A stretch of 34,822 nucleotides of DNA. It comes from Silicimonas sp. (GTDB lineage: Bacteria; Pseudomonadota; Alphaproteobacteria; Rhodobacterales; Rhodobacteraceae). Every line of letters starts with the position of its first letter. Position 1 is the stretch's first letter. This document shows, piece by piece, positions 25,583 to 34,387 of this stretch. Below the pieces are notes generated by a model, which saw only the letters and a list, made by a program, of their open reading frames with translations, was not told the origin of the DNA and did not search any database. A program made the position numbers and the translations under genes. Location: assembly GCA_022824315.1 (NCBI GenBank), contig JAJEAC010000133.1:1-34822 (forward strand), written 5' to 3'.

Positions 25583-28482
25583 CCCAGGCGATGCGGATCG
25601 AAGGAGGCATGGTCGACCGGGAACGGACGCTTGCCTTCAGCTGGAACGGCCGCTGGATGACTGGTTATCAGGGCGACACGCTCGCCTCGGCACTTCTTGC
25701 AAACGGCGAACGCCTGGTGGGCCGGTCGTTCAAGTATCACCGCCCCCGAGGCATATTCTCGTCCGGGTCGGAGGAGCCCAGTGCGCTTGTGCAGCTTCGG
25801 GACGGCGCTGCGCAGGAGCCCAACACCCGCGCCACGACGGTCGAGTTGTTCGACGGCCTGTACGCCACAAGCCAGAACCACCGAGGCCCCCTCGCCTTCG
25901 ACCTGATGGCCGTCAACGATCTCCTGTCGCCCTTTCTTGCGGCCGGCTTCTACTACAAGACCTTCATGTGGCCGAAAGCGTTCTGGGAAAGGGTCTACGA
26001 ACCGCTCATCCGCGCTTCCGCAGGTCTTGGCCGGCTGTCCATGCAGCCGGATCCGGATGCCTACGATCACGGATTCCTGCATTGCGACCTCCTTGTGATC
26101 GGCGCCGGACCGGCCGGTCTCTCCGCTGCTTTGGCGGCCTCGCGATCCGGGCTTCGCGTGATTCTGGTCGACGAGGACTTCGTCCCGGGTGGACGTCTCA
26201 GCGCCGAAACCCATGAAGTCGGCGGACAGGCCGGCGCGGATTGGGTGGCCGAGGCCACTGCCGAACTCGCAGCCAATGGCAATGTGCGGCTGATGACACG
26301 CACAACCGCATTCGGAGCCTTCGATCACGGGATCTACGGAGCGATCGAGCGCCGCACCGATCATCTCGTCGACGCCGAAGACAGGCCGCGCCAAGTGCTC
26401 TGGCGCATCTACACGCGGCGCGCCCTGCTTGCCGCGGGCGCTACTGAACGCTCCATGGCCTTTGGCAACAACGATCGTCCGGGTATCATGCTGGCAGGCG
26501 CCGTACGTGCCTACGTCAACCGGTTCGGCGTCGCGCCCGGCAGAAGGGTTGCGGTATTCACGAACAACGATGACGGACTTCGCACAGCCGACGACCTGAG
26601 CGACAAGGGCATCGAGATCACGGCAGTCGTTGACGCCCGCCAGGGCGATGTCGTTGAAGACACGATCGGACGCCGCGGAATCCGCGCAATTCGCCTCGGC
26701 GACGGCCGCCGGATCGACGCCGATTGCCTGGCGGTGTCGGGCGGATGGTCGCCCAATGTGCACCTGACCTGCCATCATCGCGGCCGCCCGGTTTGGAACG
26801 CCGAGGTCGTCGGATTTGTTCCGGGTGGCGAGCTGCCACCGGGCATGAGCGTGGCAGGTGCAGCCAACGGGACCATGACGCTTGCCGCGACAATCCGGGA
26901 AGGCCACGGAGCGGGTGCCGAAATTGCCGGGGATCTCGGTGCCGGGGGTTCACCGGGAACGCCAGTTGAGGCCGTCGACGAGAGCTTTGCTGCAGCTCCG
27001 TTCTGGCATGTGACGGGGCTTCGAAACCGGGCGTGGGTGGATCTCCAGAACGATGTCACGACCAAGGATGTCCGGCAAAGCCACCAGGAGGGCTTCCGGT
27101 CGGTCGAGCACTTGAAGCGTTACACGACGCTGGGAATGGCGACGGACCAGGGCAGGACGGCCAATGTCCTGGGGCTCGCCCTGATGGCGGAAGCCGCCGG
27201 AAAGAGCATTGAAGAGACGGGCACCACCATATTCCGCCCGCCCTACACGCCGGTCGCCATCGGAGCATTTGGAGGGCGCGCGCGCGGCGAGCACTTCCGG
27301 CCGCATCGCCTGACCCCAAGTCACAAATGGGCGGAGGAGAACGGCGCAGACTTCGTGGAGGCCGGCATGTGGCTGCGTGCCCAGTGGTTCAAGAAGCCTG
27401 GGGAAAAGGGCTGGCGCGACAGCGTGGACCGCGAGGCGTCTCAGGTTCGAAAGTCGGTGGGCATCTGCGATGTAACGACGCTCGGGAAGATTGACATCCA
27501 GGGCCGCGATGCTGCCGAGTTCCTGAACCGGGTATACGCCAACGCATTCCTGAAACTGCCCGTGGGCAAGGTTCGCTACGGCCTGATGCTCCGCGAAGAT
27601 GGCATTTGCTACGATGACGGAACAACGGCTCGGCTTTCGGAAAGCCACTTCGTGATGACCACCACGACCGCCAACGCGGTGCTTGTGTTCCGCAACCTGG
27701 AATTCGCTCGCCAGTGCCTCTGGCCGGATCTGGACGTACACCTGATATCGACAACCGACGGCTGGGCGCAGTTTGCGATTGCCGGGCCGAACTCCCGGGC
27801 CTTGCTCGCGAAGGTGGTCGACGATCTTGATCTCTCCAATGATGCCTTCCCGTTCATGGCCTGCGCCAAGTGCTCGGTGTTTGGCGGCACGCCCGCCCGG
27901 CTCTTCCGGATTTCCTTCTCGGGCGAGCTTGCCTACGAGATCGCCGTGCCTGCACGCTTCGGCGACAGCATGATCCGGGCATTGATGAAGACGGGCGAGG
28001 AGTTCGATGCCGTGCCGTATGGAACCGAGGCGCTCGGCGTCCTGCGCATCGAGAAGGGCCACGTGGCCGGCAACGAGATCACCGGGCAGACCACGGCACG
28101 GATGCTTGGACTTGGAAGCATGCTGTCCAGTTCGAAAGACGCGATCGGACTGAGACTCTCGAAACGCGACGCAATGAACGCGGACGACGGGATGCGTCTT
28201 GCCGGGTTCCGGCCCGTGGATCGTTCCGTCATCCTGACGGCGGGCGCACATTTCCTGAATCCGGGCGATCCGGCTGACATGGCCCACGACCAGGGCTGGA
28301 TGACCTCGGTCGCATATTCGCCGGAACTCGGGATTTCGGTCGGACTCGGCTTCTTGAAGCGAGGCACGGAACGAATGGGCGAGACGGTTCGGGCCTATTC
28401 GCCCGTCCGTGACCAGGACGTCCTGGTCGAGGTCTGCTCGCCCCACCACGTCGACCCCGACGGAGTGCGCCAACGTGGATGA
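25579..28482 (+). CDS. mgdC: Dehydrogenase alpha subunit (MgdC/SoxA type)
   Basis: A 967-residue protein with the three-part layout of sarcosine oxidase alpha. It opens with a small ferredoxin-like Fer2_4 region (GDTLASALLANG, SFKYHRPRGI). A pyridine-nucleotide/FAD oxidoreductase domain follows (VIGAGPAGLSAALAASRSG near residue 175). The C-terminal GcvT-type folate domain starts around residue 610 (SVGICDVTTLGKIDIQG; FSGELAYEIAVP). The folate domain takes up the methylene group released from the N-methyl substrate. The ATG at 25579 overlaps the delta stop (ATGA). NAD or another acceptor, and the specific N-methyl substrate, are not readable from sequence. Confidence 0.85.
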   Translation: MTQAMRIEGGMVDRERTLAFSWNGRWMTGYQGDTLASALLANGERLVGRSFKYHRPRGIFSSGSEEPSALVQLRDGAAQEPNTRATTVELFDGLYATSQNHRGPLAFDLMAVNDLLSPFLAAGFYYKTFMWPKAFWERVYEPLIRASAGLGRLSMQPDPDAYDHGFLHCDLLVIGAGPAGLSAALAASRSGLRVILVDEDFVPGGRLSAETHEVGGQAGADWVAEATAELAANGNVRLMTRTTAFGAFDHGIYGAIERRTDHLVDAEDRPRQVLWRIYTRRALLAAGATERSMAFGNNDRPGIMLAGAVRAYVNRFGVAPGRRVAVFTNNDDGLRTADDLSDKGIEITAVVDARQGDVVEDTIGRRGIRAIRLGDGRRIDADCLAVSGGWSPNVHLTCHHRGRPVWNAEVVGFVPGGELPPGMSVAGAANGTMTLAATIREGHGAGAEIAGDLGAGGSPGTPVEAVDESFAAAPFWHVTGLRNRAWVDLQNDVTTKDVRQSHQEGFRSVEHLKRYTTLGMATDQGRTANVLGLALMAEAAGKSIEETGTTIFRPPYTPVAIGAFGGRARGEHFRPHRLTPSHKWAEENGADFVEAGMWLRAQWFKKPGEKGWRDSVDREASQVRKSVGICDVTTLGKIDIQGRDAAEFLNRVYANAFLKLPVGKVRYGLMLREDGICYDDGTTARLSESHFVMTTTTANAVLVFRNLEFARQCLWPDLDVHLISTTDGWAQFAIAGPNSRALLAKVVDDLDLSNDAFPFMACAKCSVFGGTPARLFRISFSGELAYEIAVPARFGDSMIRALMKTGEEFDAVPYGTEALGVLRIEKGHVAGNEITGQTTARMLGLGSMLSSSKDAIGLRLSKRDAMNADDGMRLAGFRPVDRSVILTAGAHFLNPGDPADMAHDQGWMTSVAYSPELGISVGLGFLKRGTERMGETVRAYSPVRDQDVLVEVCSPHHVDPDGVRQRG

Positions 28483-29032
28483 GATCACACTGGAAGCAGC
28501 GCCAGTCCTTGGCGGCGCAAATCTGGAAATTTCCGGGAATCGCATCGTCGAACGCGACGATCTGGCGATTGTCTCGATCGCGACGCCGCTGGACGGTCAG
28601 GATGCGCTGGCAGAAGCGCTCAGAAACGGCTGGTCCCTGGACGTCCCGGATCCGACGCGCTCGACACTCAGCGGCGAGGTCCGGGCGATTCGAACGTCAC
28701 CTGACCAGATGCTGCTGATCTTTCCGCACGCGACGCCCGATGCAGAAGCGACCGTGCAGGATCGGCTGGCTGGGACCGGCTACACGACCGACCAGACAGA
28801 TTCGTGGATCGTCCTGGAGGTTGCGGGCCCTGACACGCTCTCCGCAATGGAGCGGGTTTGCCCGCTTGACGTGCCGTCCTTTGAAATCGGCGGCACCGGC
28901 CGTACGGTCATGGAGCATATGGGCGCGATGGCGATTCGAACCGGAGACGACTCGTTCCTGCTGCTTTCTGCCAGTTCCTCCGCCGTGTCGTTCCTCCATG
29001 CGGTGGAAACATCATACCGCAACGTCACGTGA
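28475..29032 (+). CDS. mgdD: Dehydrogenase gamma subunit (MgdD/SoxG type)
   Basis: A 185-residue SoxG-family protein. The family pattern is visible in IVSIATPLDGQDALAEAL, LIFPHATPD, DSWIVLEVAGPD and ALDVPSF-like LDVPSFEIGGTGRT, followed by MGAMAIRTGDDSFLLL. It is distantly related to the folate domain of GcvT and completes the four-subunit complex. The start is taken as GTG at 28475, eight bases before the end of the alpha gene, with GGAG at a good distance. A longer in-frame ATG at 28409 is less likely because the family begins near DEITLEAAP. It is the last gene of the operon and converges on an FAH-family gene. Confidence 0.8.
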   Translation: MDEITLEAAPVLGGANLEISGNRIVERDDLAIVSIATPLDGQDALAEALRNGWSLDVPDPTRSTLSGEVRAIRTSPDQMLLIFPHATPDAEATVQDRLAGTGYTTDQTDSWIVLEVAGPDTLSAMERVCPLDVPSFEIGGTGRTVMEHMGAMAIRTGDDSFLLLSASSSAVSFLHAVETSYRNVT

Positions 29033-29146
29033 CTGCTCACCGCCCTGAAGACGTGGTTTTGCGGCGCATCCTATTATCCTGTGCAAGCGAGGCGAAAGAA
29101 AGCCTGCGGTCGCGACCGGGAGTCGGACCTGAGCGGGCCTGATGCG

Positions 29147-29833
29147 CTACGCGACTGATACTGTCATGCTGCCGAGGCCTTCGGCTTCCGCGATCATGGT
29201 GTCACCCTTTTCCACCGGACCCACGCCAGCCGGAGTTCCGGAAAGGATGACATCGCCAGCCGAGAGTTCGAAATACTCCGACAGGTAGGCGATGATCTCC
29301 GGCACCTTCCAGATCATCTGGTTCATGTCGCCTTCCTGCCGAAGCTCGTCGTTCACCGTCAGCGCGATGCGGCCCTTGCCGAGATGGCCGACCTCGGACA
29401 CGGGGTGAATCGGACCGGTCGGCGCTGACTGCTCGAACGCCTTGCCGATTTCCCACGGTCGTCCCATTTTCTTCTGAACGCCTTGCAGGTCACGTCGGGT
29501 CATGTCCAGCGAAAGCGCATAGCCGAACACGTGATCCAAGGCATCGCCAACCGCGATGTCGGTGCCGCCCGATTTCAGCATCACCGCAACCTCGACCTCG
29601 TGATGAACATCCTCGCTCTGCGACGGATACGGGAATATTCCGGAAGACGTCAGGTTATTGGGATTCTTCTGAAAGAAAAACGGCGGCTCGCGATCAGGGT
29701 CGTGCCCCATCTCGATCGCGTGGGCGGCGTAGTTGCGGCCGATGCAGTAGACCCGGCGAACCGGAAAGAGAGCGGAGTTCGTGGCTATCGGCAAGGCCAC
29801 GACAGGCGGAACTTCGATTGCGAACTGCGGCAT
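29147..29833 (-). CDS. Fumarylacetoacetate hydrolase family protein (fumarylpyruvate hydrolase-like)
   Basis: A 228-residue protein of the FAH fold. VYCIGRNYAAHAIEMG, PFFFQKNP, the metal-binding HHEVEVAVM and LSLDMTRRDLQ are present, ending with SAGDVILSGTPAGVGP. The acidic pair in HEVEVA and the aspartate in SLDMT should bind Mg or Mn. Members hydrolyse C-C bonds in beta-diketo acids (fumarylpyruvate, acylpyruvates) or decarboxylate oxaloacetate. No other aromatic-degradation gene is present, so the substrate is open. A GAGGAAC motif precedes the ATG at 29833. It is divergent from a GntR gene and the NitT/TauT-type importer, which suggests shared regulation. Confidence 0.87.
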   Translation of the reverse strand: MPQFAIEVPPVVALPIATNSALFPVRRVYCIGRNYAAHAIEMGHDPDREPPFFFQKNPNNLTSSGIFPYPSQSEDVHHEVEVAVMLKSGGTDIAVGDALDHVFGYALSLDMTRRDLQGVQKKMGRPWEIGKAFEQSAPTGPIHPVSEVGHLGKGRIALTVNDELRQEGDMNQMIWKVPEIIAYLSEYFELSAGDVILSGTPAGVGPVEKGDTMIAEAEGLGSMTVSVA

Positions 29834-29891
29834 TGGAATTCAGGTTCCTCATAGACTTCCTCATGTCGCTCACGCTTTAGCGCAGCGACCG

Positions 29892-30014
29892 TGCCAAATC
29901 AATCTCAACCAATCTGGCATCTCAAAGACCTCAATTTCGCCGAAAATCGTTGCGCTGGCAACGAGAATCAGTCAAGCTTGAACCAATATTAGAAAATTGA
30001 TCAACCAATTTGGC
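29892..30014. promoter_or_regulatory. Repeated AACCAAT boxes, possible GntR operator
   Basis: AACCAAT occurs three times on the plus strand, at 29907-29913, 29981-29987 and 30003-30009. The first and last are part of a longer match, CAACCAAT-T/C-TGGC (29906-29918 and 30002-30014). The last two are 22 bases apart, two helical turns. TGCCA (29892-29896) and TGGCA (29915-29919) form a dyad around the first. TTGATCAA (29997-30004) is a palindrome overlapping the last. The cluster lies between divergent genes and ends 6 bases before the regulator start, fitting autoregulation. Confidence 0.45.
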
Positions 30015-30020
30015 GAGTGC

Positions 30021-30710
30021 ATGCAGACGAAACCGGACTTCATTGATCGAAACGACGCGGTTACCGCGCTCAGGACATTCATCGCCACGGGAAGCTTCCG
30101 CCCCGGCGACAGACTGCCGCCCGAGCGAGAGTTGACGGTCATGCTGAACATGAGCCGAAACACGCTTCGCGGCGCGCTGGACGCGCTGGAACGCGAAGGA
30201 GCGATCTGGCGCCATGTCGGCAAGGGCACGTTCGTTGCGGCCCATGGCGACAGCGCGGACACCGGCAGCCTAGCGGAACTGACCAGGCAGGTGACACCGA
30301 TCCATCTGATGCGGGCGCGGCTTTCGCTTGAGCCGGCGATCGCTCGCGAAGCGGCGCTCAACGCCTCGAACGCTGCGGTGATCCGTTTGAAGCTGGCTTG
30401 CAGCCGCTGCCTGGAGGCGACGACCTGGGAAGCCTACGAGGCGCGGGACGATGCGTTTCACAGGATCATTGCGGAGGCGACGGACAACGTGCTGCTGCTG
30501 TCCCTTTTCAATCAGTTGAACCAGGTCCGGCGCGCCGTGGCGTGGGGCACCGTCATTCGCCAGTCGCCGCAACCGGCGCGGGCCCATCCCAGTTTCGTCG
30601 AGCATGACGCAGTCGCAGCCGCGATCGAGGCACGGGATCCGATCGCCGCTCATGCAGCGATGCGCACGCATCTCAATTCTGTCGCGACACGCCTGTTCGG
30701 GGAGGAATGA
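30021..30710 (+). CDS. GntR-family regulator, FadR/FCD type
   Basis: A 229-residue regulator. The winged helix shows GSFRPGDRLPPERELTVMLNMSRNTLRGAL followed by EGAIWRHVGKGTFVA (each a canonical GntR segment). The FCD ligand domain shows RLSLEPAIAREAA, DDAFHRIIAEAT and HAAMRTHLNSVATRL. The ATG at 30021 is used because upstream starts lie inside the AACCAAT boxes. It stands between the divergent FAH hydrolase and the importer genes 88 bases downstream, so these are its likely targets. Effector unknown, probably a small organic acid. Confidence 0.88.
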   Translation: MQTKPDFIDRNDAVTALRTFIATGSFRPGDRLPPERELTVMLNMSRNTLRGALDALEREGAIWRHVGKGTFVAAHGDSADTGSLAELTRQVTPIHLMRARLSLEPAIAREAALNASNAAVIRLKLACSRCLEATTWEAYEARDDAFHRIIAEATDNVLLLSLFNQLNQVRRAVAWGTVIRQSPQPARAHPSFVEHDAVAAAIEARDPIAAHAAMRTHLNSVATRLFGEE

Positions 30711-30798
30711 CAGCGAACCGCTTGGCGGCACGAAGAAACCCGTGCCTGAACCAGGAACATCCATGAGACTTGCTCATCTATCTAAGGGAGGAAACACG

Positions 30799-31770
30799 AT
30801 GAGACGCATCTTGAAGAAAATCATGGTCACGGTGACGGCCTTGCCGTTTGCACTCGGATTGTCGATGGCAAACGCAGACACGATCCGTATTGCGCTGGCA
30901 GAGACTCCGTCGGACGAACTGGCCGCGTTCTTCGTGGCGCTGGACCGCGCCAAGGCAAACGGCCTCGATTACGAATGGACCGCGTTTGCCGACGAGGAAC
31001 TGGCCATCCAGGCGGTGCTCAGCGGCCAGATGCACATTGGCTTCGGCACGCCCTATGCGGCGATGCAGCGCTCGAAGGCGCCGCTGCGGATCCTGTTTCA
31101 GCTCTCCAAGCTGAAGTTCTTCCCCGTCACGACAAAGACGTACAGCAAGCTTGAGGACCTGGACGGAGAACCGATCCTGCTGCACTCGCGCGGAGGTGGC
31201 ACGGACGCGATTGCAAACGTCATCGAGAGCCGTCTGGGCTTGACGTTCGGCGATCGCTCCTACGTGCCAGGCTCGGCAAACCGCGTGGCAGCGCTGCTAG
31301 GAGGACGCGCCGATGCAACCATCATCGACCTGTCGAACAAGAACAAGCTGATGCGCAGCGAGGCCGGCGCCAATTTCAACGTGCTCGAGATGTTCGACGT
31401 CGAGGCCAGCGACGAAGCCCTGTTCGGCAATCTCGACTGGATCCAGCAGAACGAGGGCGACGTGCAGATCTTCGTTGATGCGCTTCTCAGCGTCTACCGC
31501 GACATGCACGAAGATCCGACCATCATTCGCCGCGAGACCGACCCCGACGGGCCGATCGGCCAACTGCCGGAGGAAATCCTCGCCGAGCTCGACGGCTTCT
31601 ACGCCGATGCGGTCGAGGCAGGTCTCTACGACGCCGACGGCGGCGGCCGCACTGCGGCCATGGCGGATCTGGAATGGTACAGTGCCGCCGGTCAGCTTGA
31701 GGGCGATCCAAGCATGCTCAACATCGAGGACTTCTGGTACCTCAAGCCGCTTGACGCGGCGATGCAGTAA
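30799..31770 (+). CDS. NitT/TauT-type ABC transporter substrate-binding protein
   Basis: A 323-residue periplasmic protein. The signal peptide runs MRRILKKIMVTVTALPFALG and on to a likely cleavage after ANA. The mature start DTIRIALAE and the later VLSGQMHIGFGTPYAAM and LEDLDGEPILLHSRGGGTD match the NMT1/SsuA/TauA fold. A strong AAGGGAGG precedes the ATG at 30799. No ligand-specific motif is recognised; nitrate, taurine, sulfonates, thiamine precursors and aromatic acids all occur in the family. It leads an operon with permease, ATPase and second permease, behind a GntR regulator and opposite an FAH hydrolase, which favours an organic acid substrate by inference. Confidence 0.85.
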   Translation: MRRILKKIMVTVTALPFALGLSMANADTIRIALAETPSDELAAFFVALDRAKANGLDYEWTAFADEELAIQAVLSGQMHIGFGTPYAAMQRSKAPLRILFQLSKLKFFPVTTKTYSKLEDLDGEPILLHSRGGGTDAIANVIESRLGLTFGDRSYVPGSANRVAALLGGRADATIIDLSNKNKLMRSEAGANFNVLEMFDVEASDEALFGNLDWIQQNEGDVQIFVDALLSVYRDMHEDPTIIRRETDPDGPIGQLPEEILAELDGFYADAVEAGLYDADGGGRTAAMADLEWYSAAGQLEGDPSMLNIEDFWYLKPLDAAMQ

Positions 31771-31780
31771 GCCGAGCAAG

Positions 31781-31810
31781 GTCGCCGCGCCACTTGAGTG
31801 GCGCGGCGAC
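31781..31810 (+). terminator. Perfect 14-base hairpin after the binding-protein gene
   Basis: GTCGCCGCGCCACT (31781-31794) and its exact complement (31797-31810) flank TG, ten bases after the stop. In RNA the tip opens to a small loop. There is no T-run. Such a structure between binding-protein and permease genes usually protects the upstream mRNA and reduces read-through. Confidence 0.65.
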
Positions 31811-31839
31811 ATCCAACATCCAGACAGGGTGCCTGCCCC

Positions 31840-32601
31840 ATGATGAACCGCTCGCTCTCGCTCAAGGTCCTTTCCGCCGTGATCCTCTTCGGAGCCTGGG
31901 AAATCGCGGGGCACATCCCCGTCAGCTTCGCCTTCCCGACTTTCATGGAATCAATGGGTGCGCTCATGCGCATGATGGGCGACGGAACGATGCTCGATGC
32001 CTATGCCGAGACACTGAAGCCCCTGGCCGTAGGTATCGCCATTTCGGCCGTTCTGGGCATTGCCATCGGGGTCTGGGTGGGACTGAGCCGGTTCTTCGAC
32101 TGGCTGTTCTCGCCGATCTTCATCGTCATGCAGGCTGCGCCGCTTGCAGCACTCATTCCCCTGCTGATCCTTGCCTACGGGATTGGCCTGACCTCCAAGG
32201 TCCTGGTCGTCTGCATCATGGCAATGCCGGTCATCGTGCTCAACACGGCCGGAGCCGTTCGCAACACGCCGGATTCAATCAAGGAAATGGGACGCTCCTA
32301 TCTCGCCACGGACCTTGACATCATCCTGAAGATCATCATTCCGGCCGCTTCGCCCGTGATATTCGCCGGACTGCGTCTCGGCATTTCCGCCGGCTTCATC
32401 GGCGCCATTCTGGCCGAACTCAAGATTACGCCTACGGGAGTCGGCGACATCATCACCTACAGCCGTTCCATTGCCGACTATCCCAGCATGTATGCGGCGA
32501 TCTTTTCCATCATTCTTCTGGCAGTCCTTTTCCTGAATCTTCTGGAAAGGGTCGAAGCCGCGCTCTTCAAGGGGAACCAACGTGGCTATGCCTCAGACTA
32601 G
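31840..32601 (+). CDS. NitT/TauT-type ABC transporter permease
   Basis: A 253-residue inner-membrane protein with about six hydrophobic segments, of the SsuC/TauC class. The ATPase-contact loop is seen at DSIKEMGRSYLATDLDIILKIIIPAASPVI (the EAA-like region, read up to KIIIPAA), followed by GLRLGISAGFIGAILAEL. The ATG at 31840 (or 31843) follows an AGGGTG. The C-terminus overlaps the ATPase gene by 20 bases. With a second permease downstream, the importer probably uses a heterodimeric channel, which is less common in this family than a homodimer. Confidence 0.86.
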   Translation: MMNRSLSLKVLSAVILFGAWEIAGHIPVSFAFPTFMESMGALMRMMGDGTMLDAYAETLKPLAVGIAISAVLGIAIGVWVGLSRFFDWLFSPIFIVMQAAPLAALIPLLILAYGIGLTSKVLVVCIMAMPVIVLNTAGAVRNTPDSIKEMGRSYLATDLDIILKIIIPAASPVIFAGLRLGISAGFIGAILAELKITPTGVGDIITYSRSIADYPSMYAAIFSIILLAVLFLNLLERVEAALFKGNQRGYASD

Positions 32602-33397
32602 CGCTGCCGAGACGGGAACGGACGCCACGGAGGACACCGCGTTCGAAATCGCTGTCTCCACGCGGAACATCTCCAAGAACTTCGGTGACGTGGAAGCGTT
32701 GAACGATCTTTCGCTCGAGTTTCCACTCGGTCAATTGACATCGCTCCTTGGCCCCTCGGGATGCGGCAAGACCACGCTCCTCAAGATCATCGCGGGCCTG
32801 CTTGAACCCACGTCCGGGGAGGTCGAGGTAAACGGTCAGAAGGTCACCGGCCCGGGTCCGGACCGGGCGTTCGTCTTTCAGGACTTCGCCCTGCTTCCCT
32901 GGGCCAGCGTCATTCGCAACGTGGCCTTCGGACTGGAATTGCGCGGCGTGGCGCGCTCCGAGCGCGAGGCGGTCGCCGAAAGCTACATCAAGCAGGTCGG
33001 CCTGGCCGGTTTCGAGAACGCGTATCCTCACGAACTCTCCGGCGGCATGCGCCAAAGGGTCGGGCTGGCACGCGCCCTTGCCGTCGACGCAGAGGTCCTG
33101 CTGATGGACGAGCCCTTCTCGGCAGTCGATGAACAGACCCGGCGGAAATTCCAAGAGGACCTGCTCGGCCTCGTGCAGGACCAGAAGAAGACCTTCATCT
33201 TCGTGACCCATTCGATCGAGGAAGCGGTCTATGTCTCGGACCAGGTCGCAATTCTCTTGCCGAGACCGAGCCGCGTCTCCGAAATCATCCGCCCCTCCAG
33301 CTTCCGCGGGAAGGGAGTCGACAACATCCGCCGCGACCCCGAGTATCTCGACATTGTGGACGAGATATGGACCTCGCTGCGCCGCTATGTGGAATGA
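32582..33397 (+). CDS. NitT/TauT-type ABC transporter ATP-binding protein
   Basis: A 271-residue ATPase of the SsuB/TauB class. Walker A is GPSGCGKTT, the Q-loop region is FVFQDFALLPWASV, the signature is LSGGMRQR and Walker B is VLLMDEPFSAVD, with the switch histidine in FVTHSIEEAVYVSD. The first 25 residues are a non-conserved Thr/Glu-rich extension. The start is GTG at 32582 (ATG at 32588 is equally possible), inside the end of the permease gene. It powers the two flanking permeases. Confidence 0.9.
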   Translation: MAMPQTSAAETGTDATEDTAFEIAVSTRNISKNFGDVEALNDLSLEFPLGQLTSLLGPSGCGKTTLLKIIAGLLEPTSGEVEVNGQKVTGPGPDRAFVFQDFALLPWASVIRNVAFGLELRGVARSEREAVAESYIKQVGLAGFENAYPHELSGGMRQRVGLARALAVDAEVLLMDEPFSAVDEQTRRKFQEDLLGLVQDQKKTFIFVTHSIEEAVYVSDQVAILLPRPSRVSEIIRPSSFRGKGVDNIRRDPEYLDIVDEIWTSLRRYVE

Positions 33398-33400
33398 CCG

Positions 33401-34153
33401 ATGACTCTCCTGGGATACCGCCTGCCAGGCATGTCTTCGCTGATCGTCTGGGGCCTTCTGTGGGAAATCATTGGCCAGTCCGGGCTGACGTTCTTCGTCC
33501 CGCCGCTCTCGGAAGTCGTCGCGACCCTCTTCAGCGTCATTGGCACGGACGCCTTCCAGAAAGCGCTCGCCGAAACCGCCTATGCGTTCTGCGTGGGCGT
33601 TCTGTCCGCCATCTGCATTGGCATCCCGACAGGCATCCTGATGGGCAAGAACCGTCTGCTGGATGAATTGCTGCTGCCGTGGGTGAACGTGTTCCTGAGC
33701 GCGCCGCTGACGGCGCTTGTGCCGGTTCTCATGGTCCTGTTCGGCTTTGGCATGAGGGCCATCATCATCACGACGACGCTGTTTGCCATCTGGATCATCA
33801 TTCTCAACGCCCGAGCGGGCGTGAAGCAGATCAACCGGTCACTGGTGGACATGGCGCGGAGCTTCGGCGCCTCCCCGCTGGACGCGTTCTTCAAGGTGTA
33901 TCTTTGGGCCGCCCTTCCTGAGATTCTCGGCGGCATACGAATTGGCATCATTCGCGCCGTCAAGGGCGTCATTATCGGGCAACTGCTGATTTCCATCGTT
34001 GGCTTCGGCGCGCTGTTCGAGCTCTACGCGGCGAATTTCCTGATGGGGCATTTCTGGGCCGTCCTGATCGTCCTGTTCGCGCTCGCGTTCACGATTTCCG
34101 AGATTCTGGCGTATCTTGAGCGCAGGGTTTCGTACTACGCCGCCAAACGGTAA
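33401..34153 (+). CDS. NitT/TauT-type ABC transporter permease, second subunit
   Basis: A 250-residue permease homologous to the one at 31840, with the same fold and the contact loop VDMARSFGASPLDAFFKVYLWAALPEI (visible as MARSFGAS then VYLWAALPEI), followed by GGIRIGIIRAVKGVIIGQLL. Its start is three bases after the ATPase stop. It ends the operon; the remaining gap to the toxin-antitoxin pair is 234 bases. Confidence 0.87.
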   Translation: MTLLGYRLPGMSSLIVWGLLWEIIGQSGLTFFVPPLSEVVATLFSVIGTDAFQKALAETAYAFCVGVLSAICIGIPTGILMGKNRLLDELLLPWVNVFLSAPLTALVPVLMVLFGFGMRAIIITTTLFAIWIIILNARAGVKQINRSLVDMARSFGASPLDAFFKVYLWAALPEILGGIRIGIIRAVKGVIIGQLLISIVGFGALFELYAANFLMGHFWAVLIVLFALAFTISEILAYLERRVSYYAAKR

Positions 34154-34314
34154 GGTGCCTCGCCATGTTCGGATCGACGCACCCTTCACATTCGCCGGGC
34201 GTCGATCAAACCGCCGGGTCCGCGCGAGTCGGCCCCAAGGTCGCAGGCACCTGGATCTGGACGTGAGCCCCCACGAAATTCTCCAGACTTCGAACGAGAT
34301 CACCTTCACGGAAA

Positions 34315-34376
34315 ATTGCAAGAATTGACATTACAACGCATTATCTCCTGAATTGCACCATTCATTCAACGCATTA
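34315..34376 (+). promoter_or_regulatory. Promoter with repeated operator elements for the toxin-antitoxin operon
   Basis: A plausible sigma-70 promoter has -35 TTGCAA (34316-34321), a 17-base spacer and -10 CATTAT (34339-34344). CAACGCATTA is repeated exactly at 34334-34343, across the -10, and at 34367-34376, next to the AAGGAG ribosome site. AATTGCA is repeated at 34315-34321 and 34351-34357. The CAACGCATTA copies are 33 bases apart, about three helical turns. This suits autorepression by the antitoxin-toxin complex. The gap before it (34154-34314) shows nothing else I can support. Confidence 0.5.
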
Positions 34377-34387
34377 AGGAGTCCGTC

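Noticed and set aside
26950-28545. 531-codon minus-strand frame opposite the dehydrogenase alpha subunit
   Set aside because: Antisense to a GcvT domain with intact motifs; no plausible domain of its own.
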